41,347 nt of DNA from assembly GCA_021325095.1 (NCBI GenBank), contig JAJPHV010000041.1, positions 1 through 41,347 of the forward strand. The letters run 5' to 3'. This stretch comes from Chloroflexota bacterium. GTDB taxonomy: Bacteria; Chloroflexota; Anaerolineae; Aggregatilineales; UBA2796. The notes under the pieces are model-generated. The model searched no databases, had not been told where the DNA came from, and saw nothing but the letters and a program-made list of their open reading frames with translations. This document shows positions 1-8,001 of the stretch, piece after piece. Every line of letters begins with the position of its first letter. Within the stretch, counting starts at the first letter, position 1. The position numbers were made by a program, and so were the translations under genes.

Positions 1-574
1 CGTGCGCCACCTGCGTATACACCGCGCCGGACGGCTTCAAGTCGCTGCGCATCAGGCTGATCCCTGTGACGCGCCAACTGGCGAGACTGCCCTGCTTGAC
101 CGCCTCAACTTGCTTGCCGATGGCCGCCAGTGCCTCGCGGGACGCCTCTTGCCGGGCGCGCCCAAGCGTCAGGTGCGGGCTGAATGGGCGTGTCTCCGTC
201 GGGTAGCCAAGCGGGGAAACGGTTCGCTCGACGGCATCGCGCAGGGTGTGCAGCGAGTCCAGATCGCCGCCCACGCCTGCCCAGACGACGCGCGGCCTGC
301 GCATATCGGGGAAGCAGCCCGCCCCACCCATGTTCAGATCGAACGGTCTGTGTCCAGCGCTGGCCTGACGCATGGCCGCTTCAATTGTGGCGACTCGCTC
401 CGAAGGCGTATCGCCCAGGAACTTGAGCGTCAGGTGAATACTGCTGATGGCGCTCCACCGGATGGCGCGCGTGCGATCCACTGACTGCAACTGCTTCTGC
501 AAGGCGGCCAGCGCTTCACAAACGTCCGTCGGCAGTTCGATGGCAATGAACAGGCGCAGTGAGTCAGGCGGCAT
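1..574 (-). CDS. thpR: RNA 2',3'-cyclic phosphodiesterase (LigT/ThpR family), 3' end cut by window edge
   Basis: Translating the minus strand from the ATG at 574-572 gives an open frame of at least 191 codons that runs off the window start. It carries the two HxTx motifs of the 2H phosphoesterase superfamily, HLTLKFLG in the first half and HLTLGRAR in the second. Near the C-terminus it has the family-typical stretch SDLKPSGAVYTQVAH. The family is usually about 180-190 residues, so only a few codons should be missing. Members hydrolyse 2',3'-cyclic phosphate RNA ends and can ligate tRNA half-molecules in vitro. The start overlaps the last 11 bases of the upstream alpha/beta hydrolase gene, which suggests translational coupling. 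The protein is acidic to neutral with no signal peptide, so it is probably cytoplasmic. Confidence 0.9.
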   Translation of the reverse strand, partial: MPPDSLRLFIAIELPTDVCEALAALQKQLQSVDRTRAIRWSAISSIHLTLKFLGDTPSERVATIEAAMRQASAGHRPFDLNMGGAGCFPDMRRPRVVWAGVGGDLDSLHTLRDAVERTVSPLGYPTETRPFSPHLTLGRARQEASREALAAIGKQVEAVKQGSLASWRVTGISLMRSDLKPSGAVYTQVAH

Positions 575-1451
575 AGGCAGATTGGGATGCGGCTGCGGCC
601 AGAAATTCGGCAATCGCAGCGTGGAAGCGTTCCGGCTCTTCGTCAGGAACCTGGTGGTGACAGCCGGTCAGTTCTATCAAGCGCGCCCCGCGAATCAGCG
701 CGGCAGCCAGACGGCCTTCGGCGGGCGGCACGGTCAGGTCGTGTGTCCCGGTGATGATCAGCGTCGGCTTGTCGATCTCGTGCAGGCGGCGATCCAGCCG
801 GATGTTGAGCAGTGAATTCAGCCCGCCATAGGTTGCGCCCCAGGCGGCTTTTTGAAAATCCTCAACGGTCCGCTGGACGACCTCACGGGTCAGGTAGGGC
901 GGCGCAACAAAGAACGACATGGGCGAGAACTGCGTCACGGTCCCCCACACGTACTGGCCGAAGGCCAGCATGGTCTGGCCGACGGGCGTGGTCAGCAGCG
1001 CGTCCAGGTTCCAGCCGATCTTCCCGGAGACAACCGGGCAAACCAGCACCAACCTGTCCAGCAGTTCGGGGTAATCGAGCGCCAGCTTGAGGATGATGGC
1101 CCCGCCCATTGAGTGCCCGATGGCCGCGTAAGGCCGGATTCCAACGGCTTTACAAAACACGACAGCGAGTCGGGTCTGATCCTCGACAGTCAGCACGCGA
1201 GTCGGATCATCCGCCCACGAATCGCCAAAGCCGATCAGGTCTGGCGCCCAGACGCGGTATTGGGGCGCGAGGTAGGCCATCAGCGCTTCCCACATCCGCC
1301 CGGAACTGAGCCAGCCGTGAATGAGCAGTACGTCGGGGCCGCTGCCAGCGACCCGATAGGCGAAATGATGATTGCCGAGCGTAAGCTGTTGCATGAGATC
1401 TGTCATCAACTCGCAATCCTGATGCCAGAAAGTATAAGGCGGGTCTGGCAA
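564..1451 (-). CDS. alpha/beta hydrolase
   Basis: This is a 295-residue alpha/beta-hydrolase fold protein. The oxyanion-hole HGW lies near residue 46. The nucleophile elbow is GHSMGG with Ser114, the acid is probably Asp238 in GTHDLTVPP, and the catalytic His is probably His266 in the CHHQVP context, so the triad looks complete. The substrate cannot be told from sequence; esterases, C-C hydrolases and haloperoxidase-like enzymes share this pattern. The true start could be Met16 or Met20, because the first 15 residues do not resemble the family. The gene begins 25 bases after the TetR stop codon and overlaps the thpR start, so TetR, hydrolase and thpR probably form one operon. No signal peptide is seen, so a cytoplasmic enzyme is likely. 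Confidence 0.88.
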   Translation of the reverse strand: MPDPPYTFWHQDCELMTDLMQQLTLGNHHFAYRVAGSGPDVLLIHGWLSSGRMWEALMAYLAPQYRVWAPDLIGFGDSWADDPTRVLTVEDQTRLAVVFCKAVGIRPYAAIGHSMGGAIILKLALDYPELLDRLVLVCPVVSGKIGWNLDALLTTPVGQTMLAFGQYVWGTVTQFSPMSFFVAPPYLTREVVQRTVEDFQKAAWGATYGGLNSLLNIRLDRRLHEIDKPTLIITGTHDLTVPPAEGRLAAALIRGARLIELTGCHHQVPDEEPERFHAAIAEFLAAAASQSAYAA

Positions 1452-1476
1452 ATCGGGCGACTCGATCTCGAAGTCT

Positions 1477-2067
1477 CTAGATGAGAGACGCCGCCGGTCC
1501 GGACGTAAGCAAAAAGAGGATTTGATCAGTCAATTGCTCTGCCGATACCTTGCGCCCATTCATCGCCCACTCCATTACCGAGCCGACGATGGCCATACTC
1601 ATGACCGTCGCCACCATTTCGGGCGGGACGTGCGCTTGTCTCGGCGGGTTCGCCGAGTGCGCACTCCATTTCAAAATCGTCTCGTGTATTGTTCTTTGTA
1701 CCTGCAACACCATGATCATCTGTTCATCATGATGCGTGGACGGTGCACAATGCCCGATGAATCCCTTCAGATAATCACACGCCGTCAGAATCAGCAGTCG
1801 CAGATTGTCAAGAGTCAGCCTCGCTCCAGGTGAGATTTTGGCATCCAGGCGTGCCTGAAAATCTTCCTTTATCCAGGCGTTGAGCAAAGCAAATTTATCC
1901 TCGTAACGGTCATAGAACGTCGCCCGGTTCACCCCGGCCCGTTCGGTGATGTCCTGCACCGTGATTTTGCGGAATTCTTTTTCCTTCAGCAGCTCGATGA
2001 GTGCCTTCTGCAAAAGCTGATGGGTGCGCTTCACGCGCGGGTCCACCTTTTCCTGACTTGCCGACAT
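1477..2067 (-). CDS. TetR/AcrR family transcriptional regulator
   Basis: A 196-residue protein with an N-terminal TetR DNA-binding domain. The helix-turn-helix falls near residues 34-55, with the characteristic ITVQDITERAGVNRATFYDRY pattern spread over that span. The C-terminal half is a helical ligand-binding and dimerisation domain that is poorly conserved, so the ligand cannot be guessed. An AGAGGG ribosome-binding site precedes the ATG. The gene diverges from a DoxX-like membrane protein. The 147-base region between them holds two inverted repeats and a promoter-like sequence, which fits autoregulation and repression of the divergent gene. Family knowledge supports a repressor role; the operator assignment is inference. 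Confidence 0.93.
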   Translation of the reverse strand: MSASQEKVDPRVKRTHQLLQKALIELLKEKEFRKITVQDITERAGVNRATFYDRYEDKFALLNAWIKEDFQARLDAKISPGARLTLDNLRLLILTACDYLKGFIGHCAPSTHHDEQMIMVLQVQRTIHETILKWSAHSANPPRQAHVPPEMVATVMSMAIVGSVMEWAMNGRKVSAEQLTDQILFLLTSGPAASLI

Positions 2068-2077
2068 TATTTGCCCT

Positions 2078-2116
2078 CTGTCGTTTAACCAACAGAACTG
2101 CGCTCTTGTTGGTTGA
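2078..2116. promoter_or_regulatory. candidate operator near the TetR gene start
   Basis: The sequence TTAACCAACA (2085-2094) is followed after 12 bases by TGTTGGTTGA (2107-2116), an inverted repeat with 9 of 10 positions matching. The 10 bases at 2078-2087, CTGTCGTTTA, are the exact reverse complement of TAAACGACAG at 2144-2153 in the second operator. The region lies 11-49 bases upstream of the TetR start codon. Repeated half-sites next to a TetR gene suggest autoregulation; this is inferred. Confidence 0.55.
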
Positions 2117-2141
2117 TTTCGTCTGCATCGAACACTACCAT
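2113..2141 (+). promoter_or_regulatory. candidate sigma-70-type promoter for the DoxX-like gene
   Basis: TTGATT (2113-2118) and TACCAT (2136-2141) are separated by 17 bases and face the DoxX-like gene 74 bases downstream. The palindromic operator starts immediately after the -10 element, where a bound TetR dimer would block transcription start. The elements are imperfect matches, so this is a candidate only. Confidence 0.4.
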
Positions 2142-2165
2142 ACTAAACGACAGTTGGCGTTTAGT
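2142..2165. promoter_or_regulatory. palindromic TetR-type operator
   Basis: ACTAAACG (2142-2149) and CGTTTAGT (2158-2165) are perfect 8-base inverted arms around an 8-base spacer. The 24-base size is typical of TetR-family operators, and the site sits between the divergent TetR and DoxX-like genes. A half-site of it recurs next to the TetR start codon. Binding by the adjacent regulator is inferred. Confidence 0.65.
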
Positions 2166-2214
2166 CAACAAGTGAGGATCAGCCAAAGGTGATGAATCGG
2201 AAAGGGAACGCATC

Positions 2215-2586
2215 ATGAACACAGCCATCTGGATCGTACAGATTTTATTGGCACTGGCTTTTGCTGCGGCAGGCGGCATCAAGCTGACACAGCCAAAAGA
2301 AAAGCTGGTGACACGAATGAAATGGGTCGAAGATTTCCCGGTCAGCACCGTCAAGACTATCGGCACGGTTGAAATCTTAGGCGCACTCGGCCTGATTCTG
2401 CCCGCTTTGACCGGCATCTTGCCCTTGCTAACGCCGCTGGCGGGCATCGGGCTCATGCTGGTTATGCTTGGGGCGGCTTACACACATATTCGTCGCGGGG
2501 AATATCCCATGATCACCGTCAATTTATTCCTGCTGGTGCTGGCGGCCTTCGTGGCCTACGGGCGATTCGTCGCCGTGCCGCTCTAG
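2215..2586 (+). CDS. DoxX-like integral membrane protein
   Basis: A 123-residue protein with four predicted hydrophobic helices (about residues 4-22, 48-66, 70-90 and 98-118). It has the DoxX-like layout, including the KLTQP segment after helix 1 and the MKWVEDFP loop. DoxX-like proteins are small membrane proteins of mostly unknown biochemical role, often controlled by TetR or MarR regulators and tied to quinone, oxidative or solvent stress. An AAAGGGA ribosome-binding site lies just before the ATG. The divergent TetR gene and the palindrome in the shared promoter region suggest TetR control. The function is otherwise unknown. Confidence 0.85.
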   Translation: MNTAIWIVQILLALAFAAAGGIKLTQPKEKLVTRMKWVEDFPVSTVKTIGTVEILGALGLILPALTGILPLLTPLAGIGLMLVMLGAAYTHIRRGEYPMITVNLFLLVLAAFVAYGRFVAVPL

Positions 2587-2626
2587 CCACGCGCTGATTT
2601 GTGCTGGAGCGCTAAGGGGAGGCCAA

Positions 2627-3646
2627 CTACTCCTCGCTGTGCTGGCGGGGCATGGGCCGCTCACTGATGTCGTCCAGCAATCCGCCGTGACCCATCACCA
2701 CCAGGTCGGCGCGCGTCAACCGCTCTCCTGCCAGCAAGCGCGGCAAAATCCAGTCGATCACGTTCGTCTGCCGAGACTTCACGCAGCCAGGCGCACCGAC
2801 CACCGGCGTCTGCCCGATGTAGCCAAGCATAAGCAGGCTGCCCGGATCGACGGGAACGCCAAAATGGGCCACGCTGCCGCCCGCAGCGCACAGGGCTGAC
2901 GGGGCCACGTCCTCGCGGTCAATGATCGCGGAGACGCCCGCCAGCAGGATCAGTTCACGCCCGGCAGCGCATTCCTCCCGGATGGCAGCGGCGATGGCCG
3001 AGACGGTATGCTCGACACAGATGATCGCGTCCAGGCGGCTGCCCAGCCCTTCCACGCGGTGGCGCACCGGGTCGTTGAAATCGGCCAGCAGGCGTTCCTG
3101 GGCACTGGCCGGCCCGGAGATGATCAACGCCACAGATCGCGGCTGCAAGGGGCGGACGGACAGGATCGGCCCGGCTTCGCGCGTCACGGCCTCCACGTCC
3201 TCGACACGGGCGGCGGGAATGCCGAAGGGGATGATCTTGACCAACGCCAGCAGTTGGCCGGGCCGCACCAGGCTATGCTCGCGCAGTGTGGCAACGGTGA
3301 TGCCCTCGTCGATGTTGTTGATCCGATCCAGCACGGGGACGTTGATGCGCAGCGGCCCGGCGACTTCGGCCATCAGGTTGGCGCGGCCCACCCCCGGCGC
3401 AGCGACGCGCACGTGTGGCCCGGCCAGCGCCAGCCCGACCCGCTGCGCCGCCTCGTTCTCGCCCAGGTCGGTGGCTTCCAACGCCGCGACAACGACGGAC
3501 GTATGGCCGAGGGCGTGCAATTCCTTCAGATCGTCGGGGGTCAGCACGTGGCCCTTGCCGAACAGCTTACGCCCTTCTGCGCCGAGGACGTTGTGGGCCA
3601 GCACCTTGCCCGCTGCCTCCGCCAGCGGAACCGGCCCGAACTTCAT
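2627..3646 (-). CDS. MoeA/MogA-like molybdopterin-binding protein of the Cox/Xdh cluster
   Basis: A 339-residue protein whose C-terminal half (about 165-335) resembles the MoCF/MoeA-MogA molybdopterin-binding fold. It includes the strand VALIISGP, a stretch about probing and retrieving a substrate (ELILLAGVSAIIDREDV), and a PGCVKS turn where MoeA proteins have a PG-rich loop. The N-terminal half has short beta-rich segments similar to those preceding this domain in xanthine and CO dehydrogenase gene clusters. The likely role is late molybdenum cofactor handling for the Cox-type hydroxylase upstream. The ATG overlaps the xdhC stop region by 4 bases, so the two are translationally coupled. It is shorter than canonical MoeA (about 400 residues), and which step it performs is unknown. 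Confidence 0.78.
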   Translation of the reverse strand: MKFGPVPLAEAAGKVLAHNVLGAEGRKLFGKGHVLTPDDLKELHALGHTSVVVAALEATDLGENEAAQRVGLALAGPHVRVAAPGVGRANLMAEVAGPLRINVPVLDRINNIDEGITVATLREHSLVRPGQLLALVKIIPFGIPAARVEDVEAVTREAGPILSVRPLQPRSVALIISGPASAQERLLADFNDPVRHRVEGLGSRLDAIICVEHTVSAIAAAIREECAAGRELILLAGVSAIIDREDVAPSALCAAGGSVAHFGVPVDPGSLLMLGYIGQTPVVGAPGCVKSRQTNVIDWILPRLLAGERLTRADLVVMGHGGLLDDISERPMPRQHSEE

Positions 3647-4674
3647 ACGAGCGCTCCGTTGCGAGCCGCGACGATCTCGGCCATGATGCTCAGAGCGATT
3701 TCCTCCGGCGTTTTGGCCCCGATTTCCAGGCCGATGGGCGTCCGAACCCGTTCCAGATCGTGCGGATCAACGCCCGCCGCCGTCAATCGTTCTACCCGCT
3801 TCTGGTGGGAGCGTTTGCTGCTCAGGACGCCCACGTAGGGTGCAGGGCTGGGCAGGGCCACCTTTAGCGCCGGATCGTCGATCTTGGGATCGTGGGTCAG
3901 CACAGCCACGTAGGTGTCCGAATCCAGGCCCAGATCGAGCAGCGCTTTGTCGGGGTAGGTGTGCAGGATGCAGTCGATATCGGGGAAGCGCTCTGGCGTG
4001 GCGAAGACCTGGCGTGGGTCGATGAGCGCCACGCGGAAACCCAACTGCCGCGCAAAGCTGTGCAGGGCCATCGCTACGTGCGCGCCGCCGACGATGATCA
4101 GCCGGGGCAGCGGGCGGTGAACGTCGATCAGTACATTTAGATCGGCAACTGTCGCCCGTTCCGGCTTGCGGCGTTCGATGGCGACCCGTCCCGCCTCGAC
4201 CAGCGCATCTTTCTGCCCCGGGGTGAGTCCATCAGTGCCATAGAGGATCGTGCCCGCCGCGTCGATCAGCATCTTCTGACCCGCCATTTCGCCCTCAAGC
4301 ACGACAATGCTGGCTGTAGCGCGGTTCTGGCGCGTCGCGTCAGCAGCCGCCCGCCACCAATCCTTATCCAGCGGCTCCACGTACACGGCCATGCGCCCGC
4401 CGCAGGCCAACCCGACGTTCCAGGCGGTGTCGTCGCTGACGCCGAAATGCAGCAAACGTGGCTTGTGGTCGCCCAGGCCGTCGATGCCTTCCTGCACCAC
4501 CGCCGTCTCCACGCAGCCACCGCTGACTGAGCCGATCATCGACAATTCGTCGGTGACGGCCATTTTCGCGCCTGCCTGCCGGGGCGACGATCCCCACGTC
4601 TCGACCACCGTCGCCAGCGCGATGTTTTTTCCCTGACGCAGCCAGTCATCTACCGTGTCCAGGATGTCGAACAT
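3643..4674 (-). CDS. xdhC: XdhC/CoxF-type molybdenum cofactor maturation protein
   Basis: A 343-residue protein with the N-terminal XdhC/CoxI domain, marked by GSSPRQAGAKMAV near residues 28-40 and GSVSGGCVE at 48-56. A C-terminal Rossmann domain starts at LIIVGGAHVA (192-201). XdhC proteins bind molybdopterin cofactor, support its sulfuration and insert it into molybdenum hydroxylases such as xanthine and CO dehydrogenases. I chose the ATG at 4674-4672 because AAGGAAG lies about 7 bases upstream. An ATG two codons earlier (4680) is possible. A longer frame to 4707 would start inside an intergenic repeat and is unlikely. The gene is the next-to-last member of the minus-strand cox cluster and overlaps the MoeA-like gene. 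Confidence 0.92.
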   Translation of the reverse strand: MFDILDTVDDWLRQGKNIALATVVETWGSSPRQAGAKMAVTDELSMIGSVSGGCVETAVVQEGIDGLGDHKPRLLHFGVSDDTAWNVGLACGGRMAVYVEPLDKDWWRAAADATRQNRATASIVVLEGEMAGQKMLIDAAGTILYGTDGLTPGQKDALVEAGRVAIERRKPERATVADLNVLIDVHRPLPRLIIVGGAHVAMALHSFARQLGFRVALIDPRQVFATPERFPDIDCILHTYPDKALLDLGLDSDTYVAVLTHDPKIDDPALKVALPSPAPYVGVLSSKRSHQKRVERLTAAGVDPHDLERVRTPIGLEIGAKTPEEIALSIMAEIVAARNGALV

Positions 4675-4695
4675 TGTCATGCTTCCTTTGGTTTG

Positions 4696-4802
4696 CCTCA
4701 CCCCCAACCCCTCTCCACTGGGTGGAGAGGGGAGCCTCCATGACTATTCGGCGCTGTTCGGTTCCCCCTCTCTGCTTGCGGAGAGGGGGGCAGGGGGTGA
4801 GG
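4696..4802. repeat. double-hairpin intergenic repeat, copy A
   Basis: About 107 bases bounded by CCTCACCCCC and GGGGGTGAGG, a perfect 10-base terminal inverted repeat. Inside are two hairpins. The first has an 11-base stem (4708-4718 with 4722-4732); the second is built on CCCCCTCTC and GAGAGGGGG around 4763-4790. Closely related copies occur at 7034-7137, 27597-27694 and 32091-32195. It lies between coxE and xdhC. Confidence 0.9.
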
Positions 4803-4849
4803 TTAATACGGACTTATCCTGATACTTCTACTCTCCACAGGTTAGCAGT

Positions 4850-6097
4850 TTACCTCACGATCAAATGCGCGTGGGCGGGGCGTTCGGGCCGCCGCCAGTC
4901 TACGCGCTGTAACTCCCGCGCCAGCGATTCCAGGTTTGCCAGGTTGCGCACCGGCAAAAAATCGTCCACGAAGGGCAGGAGCGCCTGCGCGCCGCGCGTC
5001 AGCGGTTCGTACTGCGGCGCATCGATCAGCGGGTTCAGCCAGATCAGGCGGTAGCAGTTGCGCTGCAAACGCGCGATCTCTCGCTGAAGCAGCGCCGGGT
5101 CGCCCCGATCCCAGCCGTCGGTGATCAATAAGACTACAGCGCCGTCGCCCAGCACGCGCCGCGCCCACCGGTAATTGAACTCGTGCATGGCGTCGCCAAT
5201 CCGCGTGCCGCCACCCCAATCCTTGACCGTCGTGCTGACCTGGCGCAGTGTCACGTCAATAGAGCGGTGACGGATCGGGCGGGTGATGCGGGTCAGGCGG
5301 GTGCTGAACACAAAAGACTCGACCTGGTAGATACTGTTCGCCAGCGTGTGCATGAAGTGAAGCAGCAGGCGTGTATAGCGTTCCATGCTGCCGCTGATAT
5401 CGCATAACAAGACCAGGCGGCGCGGCTTGATCTTCGGCGTGCGTGTCAGGAATTCGAGCGGCTCCCCGGCGAAGCGCATGTTCCGCCGAAAGGCACGGCG
5501 CGGGTCAAGGAGTGTGCCCTTGCCCGGCACGAAGCGGCGCGTCTTGCGGAGGCCCAGCCCCCACCGCAGCCGGGCCATCAGCCGACGGGCCTGCGCGATC
5601 TCCTCGCCGGTCATGTCGGCAAAGTCCTTGTGGCGCAGGACTTCCTGCTGGCTGAAGGTCGGCACAGCCAGGATCATCAGCGGATCGACGGCAGGCTTGG
5701 GAGAGCCGTCTTCCTGCTCGCCTTCGGGACTGGCTTCCGGCGGCGGCAAAAACTGGGTCTTCTTCTGGCGGCGCGTTTCGCCCAGGGATTGCAAATTGAG
5801 CGTCGTCCAACCCTCGGAGGGCCTGCGCCAGAAAGTGCGGAACGCTTCGTCAAAAAGCGGTAGATCACGCTGCCGGGTGACGATCAGCGCACGCAGGGTG
5901 TGGTATACGTCCTGCTTGCGCCCCAGGTCAATCAGTTCCAGCGCGTGCGCCACGTCGATCATGCGGCTGGGCGTCACGTCCATGCCCAACCCTTTGCAGA
6001 CGCGCCCGAACAGCAGCAGGTTATGGAGCAGCTTGCCGCCCTGGTAAGGCGTTCCATCGGGGCCGAGATAGAGTCCGGCGCGGCGATTGTCGCTCAT
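4850..6097 (-). CDS. coxE: VWA-domain protein, CoxE type
   Basis: A 415-residue protein with a C-terminal von Willebrand factor A domain carrying an intact metal-ion site: DISGS at 233-237, a threonine in GGGTRIG (295-301) and Asp in TDGWDRG from about 326. The N-terminal helical part matches CoxE-type VWA proteins. In CO dehydrogenase clusters CoxE works with the MoxR-type ATPase CoxD, which is thought to help complete the copper-sulfur-molybdenum active site of form I enzymes. Here it presumably matures the form II-like enzyme. I selected the ATG at 6097, four bases after the upstream gene's stop, with AGGATA before it; the frame is open further upstream but only inside the ATPase gene. Residues 105-140 are rich in Pro, Glu and Lys and look like a linker. 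Confidence 0.9.
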   Translation of the reverse strand: MSDNRRAGLYLGPDGTPYQGGKLLHNLLLFGRVCKGLGMDVTPSRMIDVAHALELIDLGRKQDVYHTLRALIVTRQRDLPLFDEAFRTFWRRPSEGWTTLNLQSLGETRRQKKTQFLPPPEASPEGEQEDGSPKPAVDPLMILAVPTFSQQEVLRHKDFADMTGEEIAQARRLMARLRWGLGLRKTRRFVPGKGTLLDPRRAFRRNMRFAGEPLEFLTRTPKIKPRRLVLLCDISGSMERYTRLLLHFMHTLANSIYQVESFVFSTRLTRITRPIRHRSIDVTLRQVSTTVKDWGGGTRIGDAMHEFNYRWARRVLGDGAVVLLITDGWDRGDPALLQREIARLQRNCYRLIWLNPLIDAPQYEPLTRGAQALLPFVDDFLPVRNLANLESLARELQRVDWRRPERPAHAHLIVR

Positions 6098-6101
6098 GCC
6101 G

Positions 6102-7007
6102 TTATCCTGTCGCATCCGCCCGGACTCTGGCGCGTTCCAGCGCCGCTTGCAACGTCTGCCGCGAGGTCGCCTCAATGTCGTCCTGGTACTTCAGGATGAC
6201 GCCCACCGTGTCCTCGACCACTTCCAGCGAAAGCGCCTGCTGGTCGAGCGCGACGAGTGCCGCCGTCCAATCCAGCGTTTCGGCCACACCCGGCGCTTTG
6301 AAGAGTTCCATGCTGCGCAATTCCTGGATGAAGGCTGTGACCTGCCGCGCCAAGGCTGGCTCAACGTCGGGCGCTTTGGTCTGCACGATGCGCAGTTCTT
6401 TGTCAAAGGAGGGATAATCGATCCAGTAGTACAGACAGCGGCGCTTGAGTGCATCGTGAACCTCGCGCGTCCGGTTGGACGTGACCACGACGACGGGCGG
6501 CTGCACGGCACTGATCGTGCCCAGTTCCGGGATCGTGACCTGGAAATCGGAGAGCAGTTCGAGCAGCAGCGCCTCGAATTCCTCGTCGGCCCGGTCAATC
6601 TCGTCGATCAGCAGCACCGGGGAGCGTCCTTCTGCGCCCGCCTCAATGGCTTGCAATAGTGGCCGGGACTGCAAAAAATCGCGTGTGAACAGCCCGGCGC
6701 GCATCTCTTCGCGGCCCAGGCCGCTGGCCTCCATCACCCGCAGGTACAACAACTGCTGCGCGTAATTCCACTCGTAGAGGGCATTGCTAACATCCAGCCC
6801 TTCATAGCACTGCAAACGGATCAGGCTCGTGTCGAGAATCTGTGACAGGACTTTGGCGATCTCGGTCTTGCCGACACCCGCCTCGCCTTCGAGGAAAAGC
6901 GGCTTTTTCAATTGTAAAGCCAGGAAAATCGCGGTTGCCAGACTGCGCTCCGCAATGTAATTCTGCCCGGCCAGCGCCTTCTGGACTGCTTCAACACCAC
7001 TGAACAT
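6102..7007 (-). CDS. coxD: MoxR-family AAA+ ATPase, CoxD type
   Basis: A 301-residue AAA+ ATPase of the MoxR branch. Walker A is GEAGVGKT (41-48), Walker B is LLIDEID (132-138), and a sensor-1-like VVVVTSNRTRE segment follows with an arginine-rich RRC after it. MoxR ATPases act with VWA partner proteins as chaperones for metalloenzyme assembly, and coxE follows four bases downstream. In the Cox setting this is CoxD, implicated in maturation of the molybdenum hydroxylase. The gene is separated from the upstream coxM by a double-hairpin repeat, so it may be transcribed with coxSLM through the repeat or from its own promoter. No signal peptide; cytoplasmic. Confidence 0.92.
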   Translation of the reverse strand: MFSGVEAVQKALAGQNYIAERSLATAIFLALQLKKPLFLEGEAGVGKTEIAKVLSQILDTSLIRLQCYEGLDVSNALYEWNYAQQLLYLRVMEASGLGREEMRAGLFTRDFLQSRPLLQAIEAGAEGRSPVLLIDEIDRADEEFEALLLELLSDFQVTIPELGTISAVQPPVVVVTSNRTREVHDALKRRCLYYWIDYPSFDKELRIVQTKAPDVEPALARQVTAFIQELRSMELFKAPGVAETLDWTAALVALDQQALSLEVVEDTVGVILKYQDDIEATSRQTLQAALERARVRADATG

Positions 7008-7033
7008 CCGATGAACTACTTTCTATACAATGC

Positions 7034-7137
7034 CTCACCCCCGGCCCCTCTCCACCCGGTGGAGAGGGGAGTTTGTCTGGTAACCTTGTGCCGTCCAGTT
7101 CCCCCTCTCCAGTTGGAGAGGGGCCAGGGGCTGAAGT
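7034..7137. repeat. double-hairpin intergenic repeat, copy B
   Basis: A copy of the repeat at 4696-4802, starting CCTCACCCCC and ending with the slightly diverged GGGGCTGAAG. Both internal hairpins are retained (CCCCTCTCCAC with its partner, and CCCCCTCTCC with GGAGAGGGG). It fills nearly the whole gap between coxM and the MoxR ATPase gene. Confidence 0.88.
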
Positions 7138-7146
7138 CAACTCCGT

Positions 7147-7998
7147 TTACGCCAGGGCCGCTCGCACTGCTCGCTTCAGGTATGCGCCTGCCATCGCGCG
7201 GCGGTAGCTGGCGTCGGCATAGATGTCGCCCATGCCGCCGTCACCCACGTCGTCCATGATCGCGCTGGCCGCCTTATCGAGCGCGGCCTCATCCAGCGTG
7301 GAACCGGTCAGCGCCGCTTCGGCTCTGGTGGCACGGGTCGCTTTGGAAGTCGCGCCACCCACCGCCACACGCGCCTGCTTGCACCTGCTGCCCTCGACTT
7401 CCATCGCCACACACACGCCGACCACCGCATAGCGCGAGGCCGGGTGCGGCATCTTGGCATACGCACTCTTGTAGCCGCGCAGACTGGGCAGTTCGATGCT
7501 GGTGATCAGTTCGCCGGGCTGCAAGTCAACAGTGAACAGGTCAACGAAGAAGTCGTCGGCCCTGACAGTCCGCACGCCGGAAGGCCCCTGCACGTGCAGG
7601 ATACCGCCGCAGGCCAGCACGACGGTGGGCGGGTCGGAGGCGGGATCGGCGTGGGCCAGGTTGCCGCCCAGCGTGCCCCAGTTCCGCACCTGTGGGTCGC
7701 CGACCTGCCCGCAGGCCGCCGCCAGTGCCGGGCAGTGCGTGCGCACATCTGCGGAGGCCGCGATCTCTGCGTGTGTGGTGAGCGCACCAATGGACAGGAT
7801 GTTGCCTTTGACGCTGATACCCCTCAATTCGTTCAGCCGCCCGATGTCGATCACGGTTCCCGGCTCGGAAAGGCGCAGGTTCATGGCCGGGATCAGGCTA
7901 TGGCCGCCCGCCAGCGCCTTGCCGCCACTGCTGGCAAGCATCTGCACTGCCTCTGCCACCGACGAAGGACGACGATACTCAATTTTCGCAGGTCGCAT
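7147..7998 (-). CDS. coxM: CO-dehydrogenase-type FAD-binding medium subunit (CoxM)
   Basis: A 283-residue flavoprotein subunit of the molybdenum hydroxylase family. It carries the two FAD pyrophosphate-contacting motifs, AGGHS at 30-34 and TLGGN at 109-113, followed by the C-terminal CODH medium-subunit domain. It passes electrons from the iron-sulfur clusters of the small subunit to FAD and on to the external acceptor. Size matches the family (about 280-290). The start lies three bases after the coxL stop, with GGAGCG as ribosome-binding site, so it is co-translated with coxL. Cytoplasmic or loosely membrane-associated in known enzymes. Confidence 0.95.
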   Translation of the reverse strand: MRPAKIEYRRPSSVAEAVQMLASSGGKALAGGHSLIPAMNLRLSEPGTVIDIGRLNELRGISVKGNILSIGALTTHAEIAASADVRTHCPALAAACGQVGDPQVRNWGTLGGNLAHADPASDPPTVVLACGGILHVQGPSGVRTVRADDFFVDLFTVDLQPGELITSIELPSLRGYKSAYAKMPHPASRYAVVGVCVAMEVEGSRCKQARVAVGGATSKATRATRAEAALTGSTLDEAALDKAASAIMDDVGDGGMGDIYADASYRRAMAGAYLKRAVRAALA

Positions 7999-8001
7999 GG
8001 C

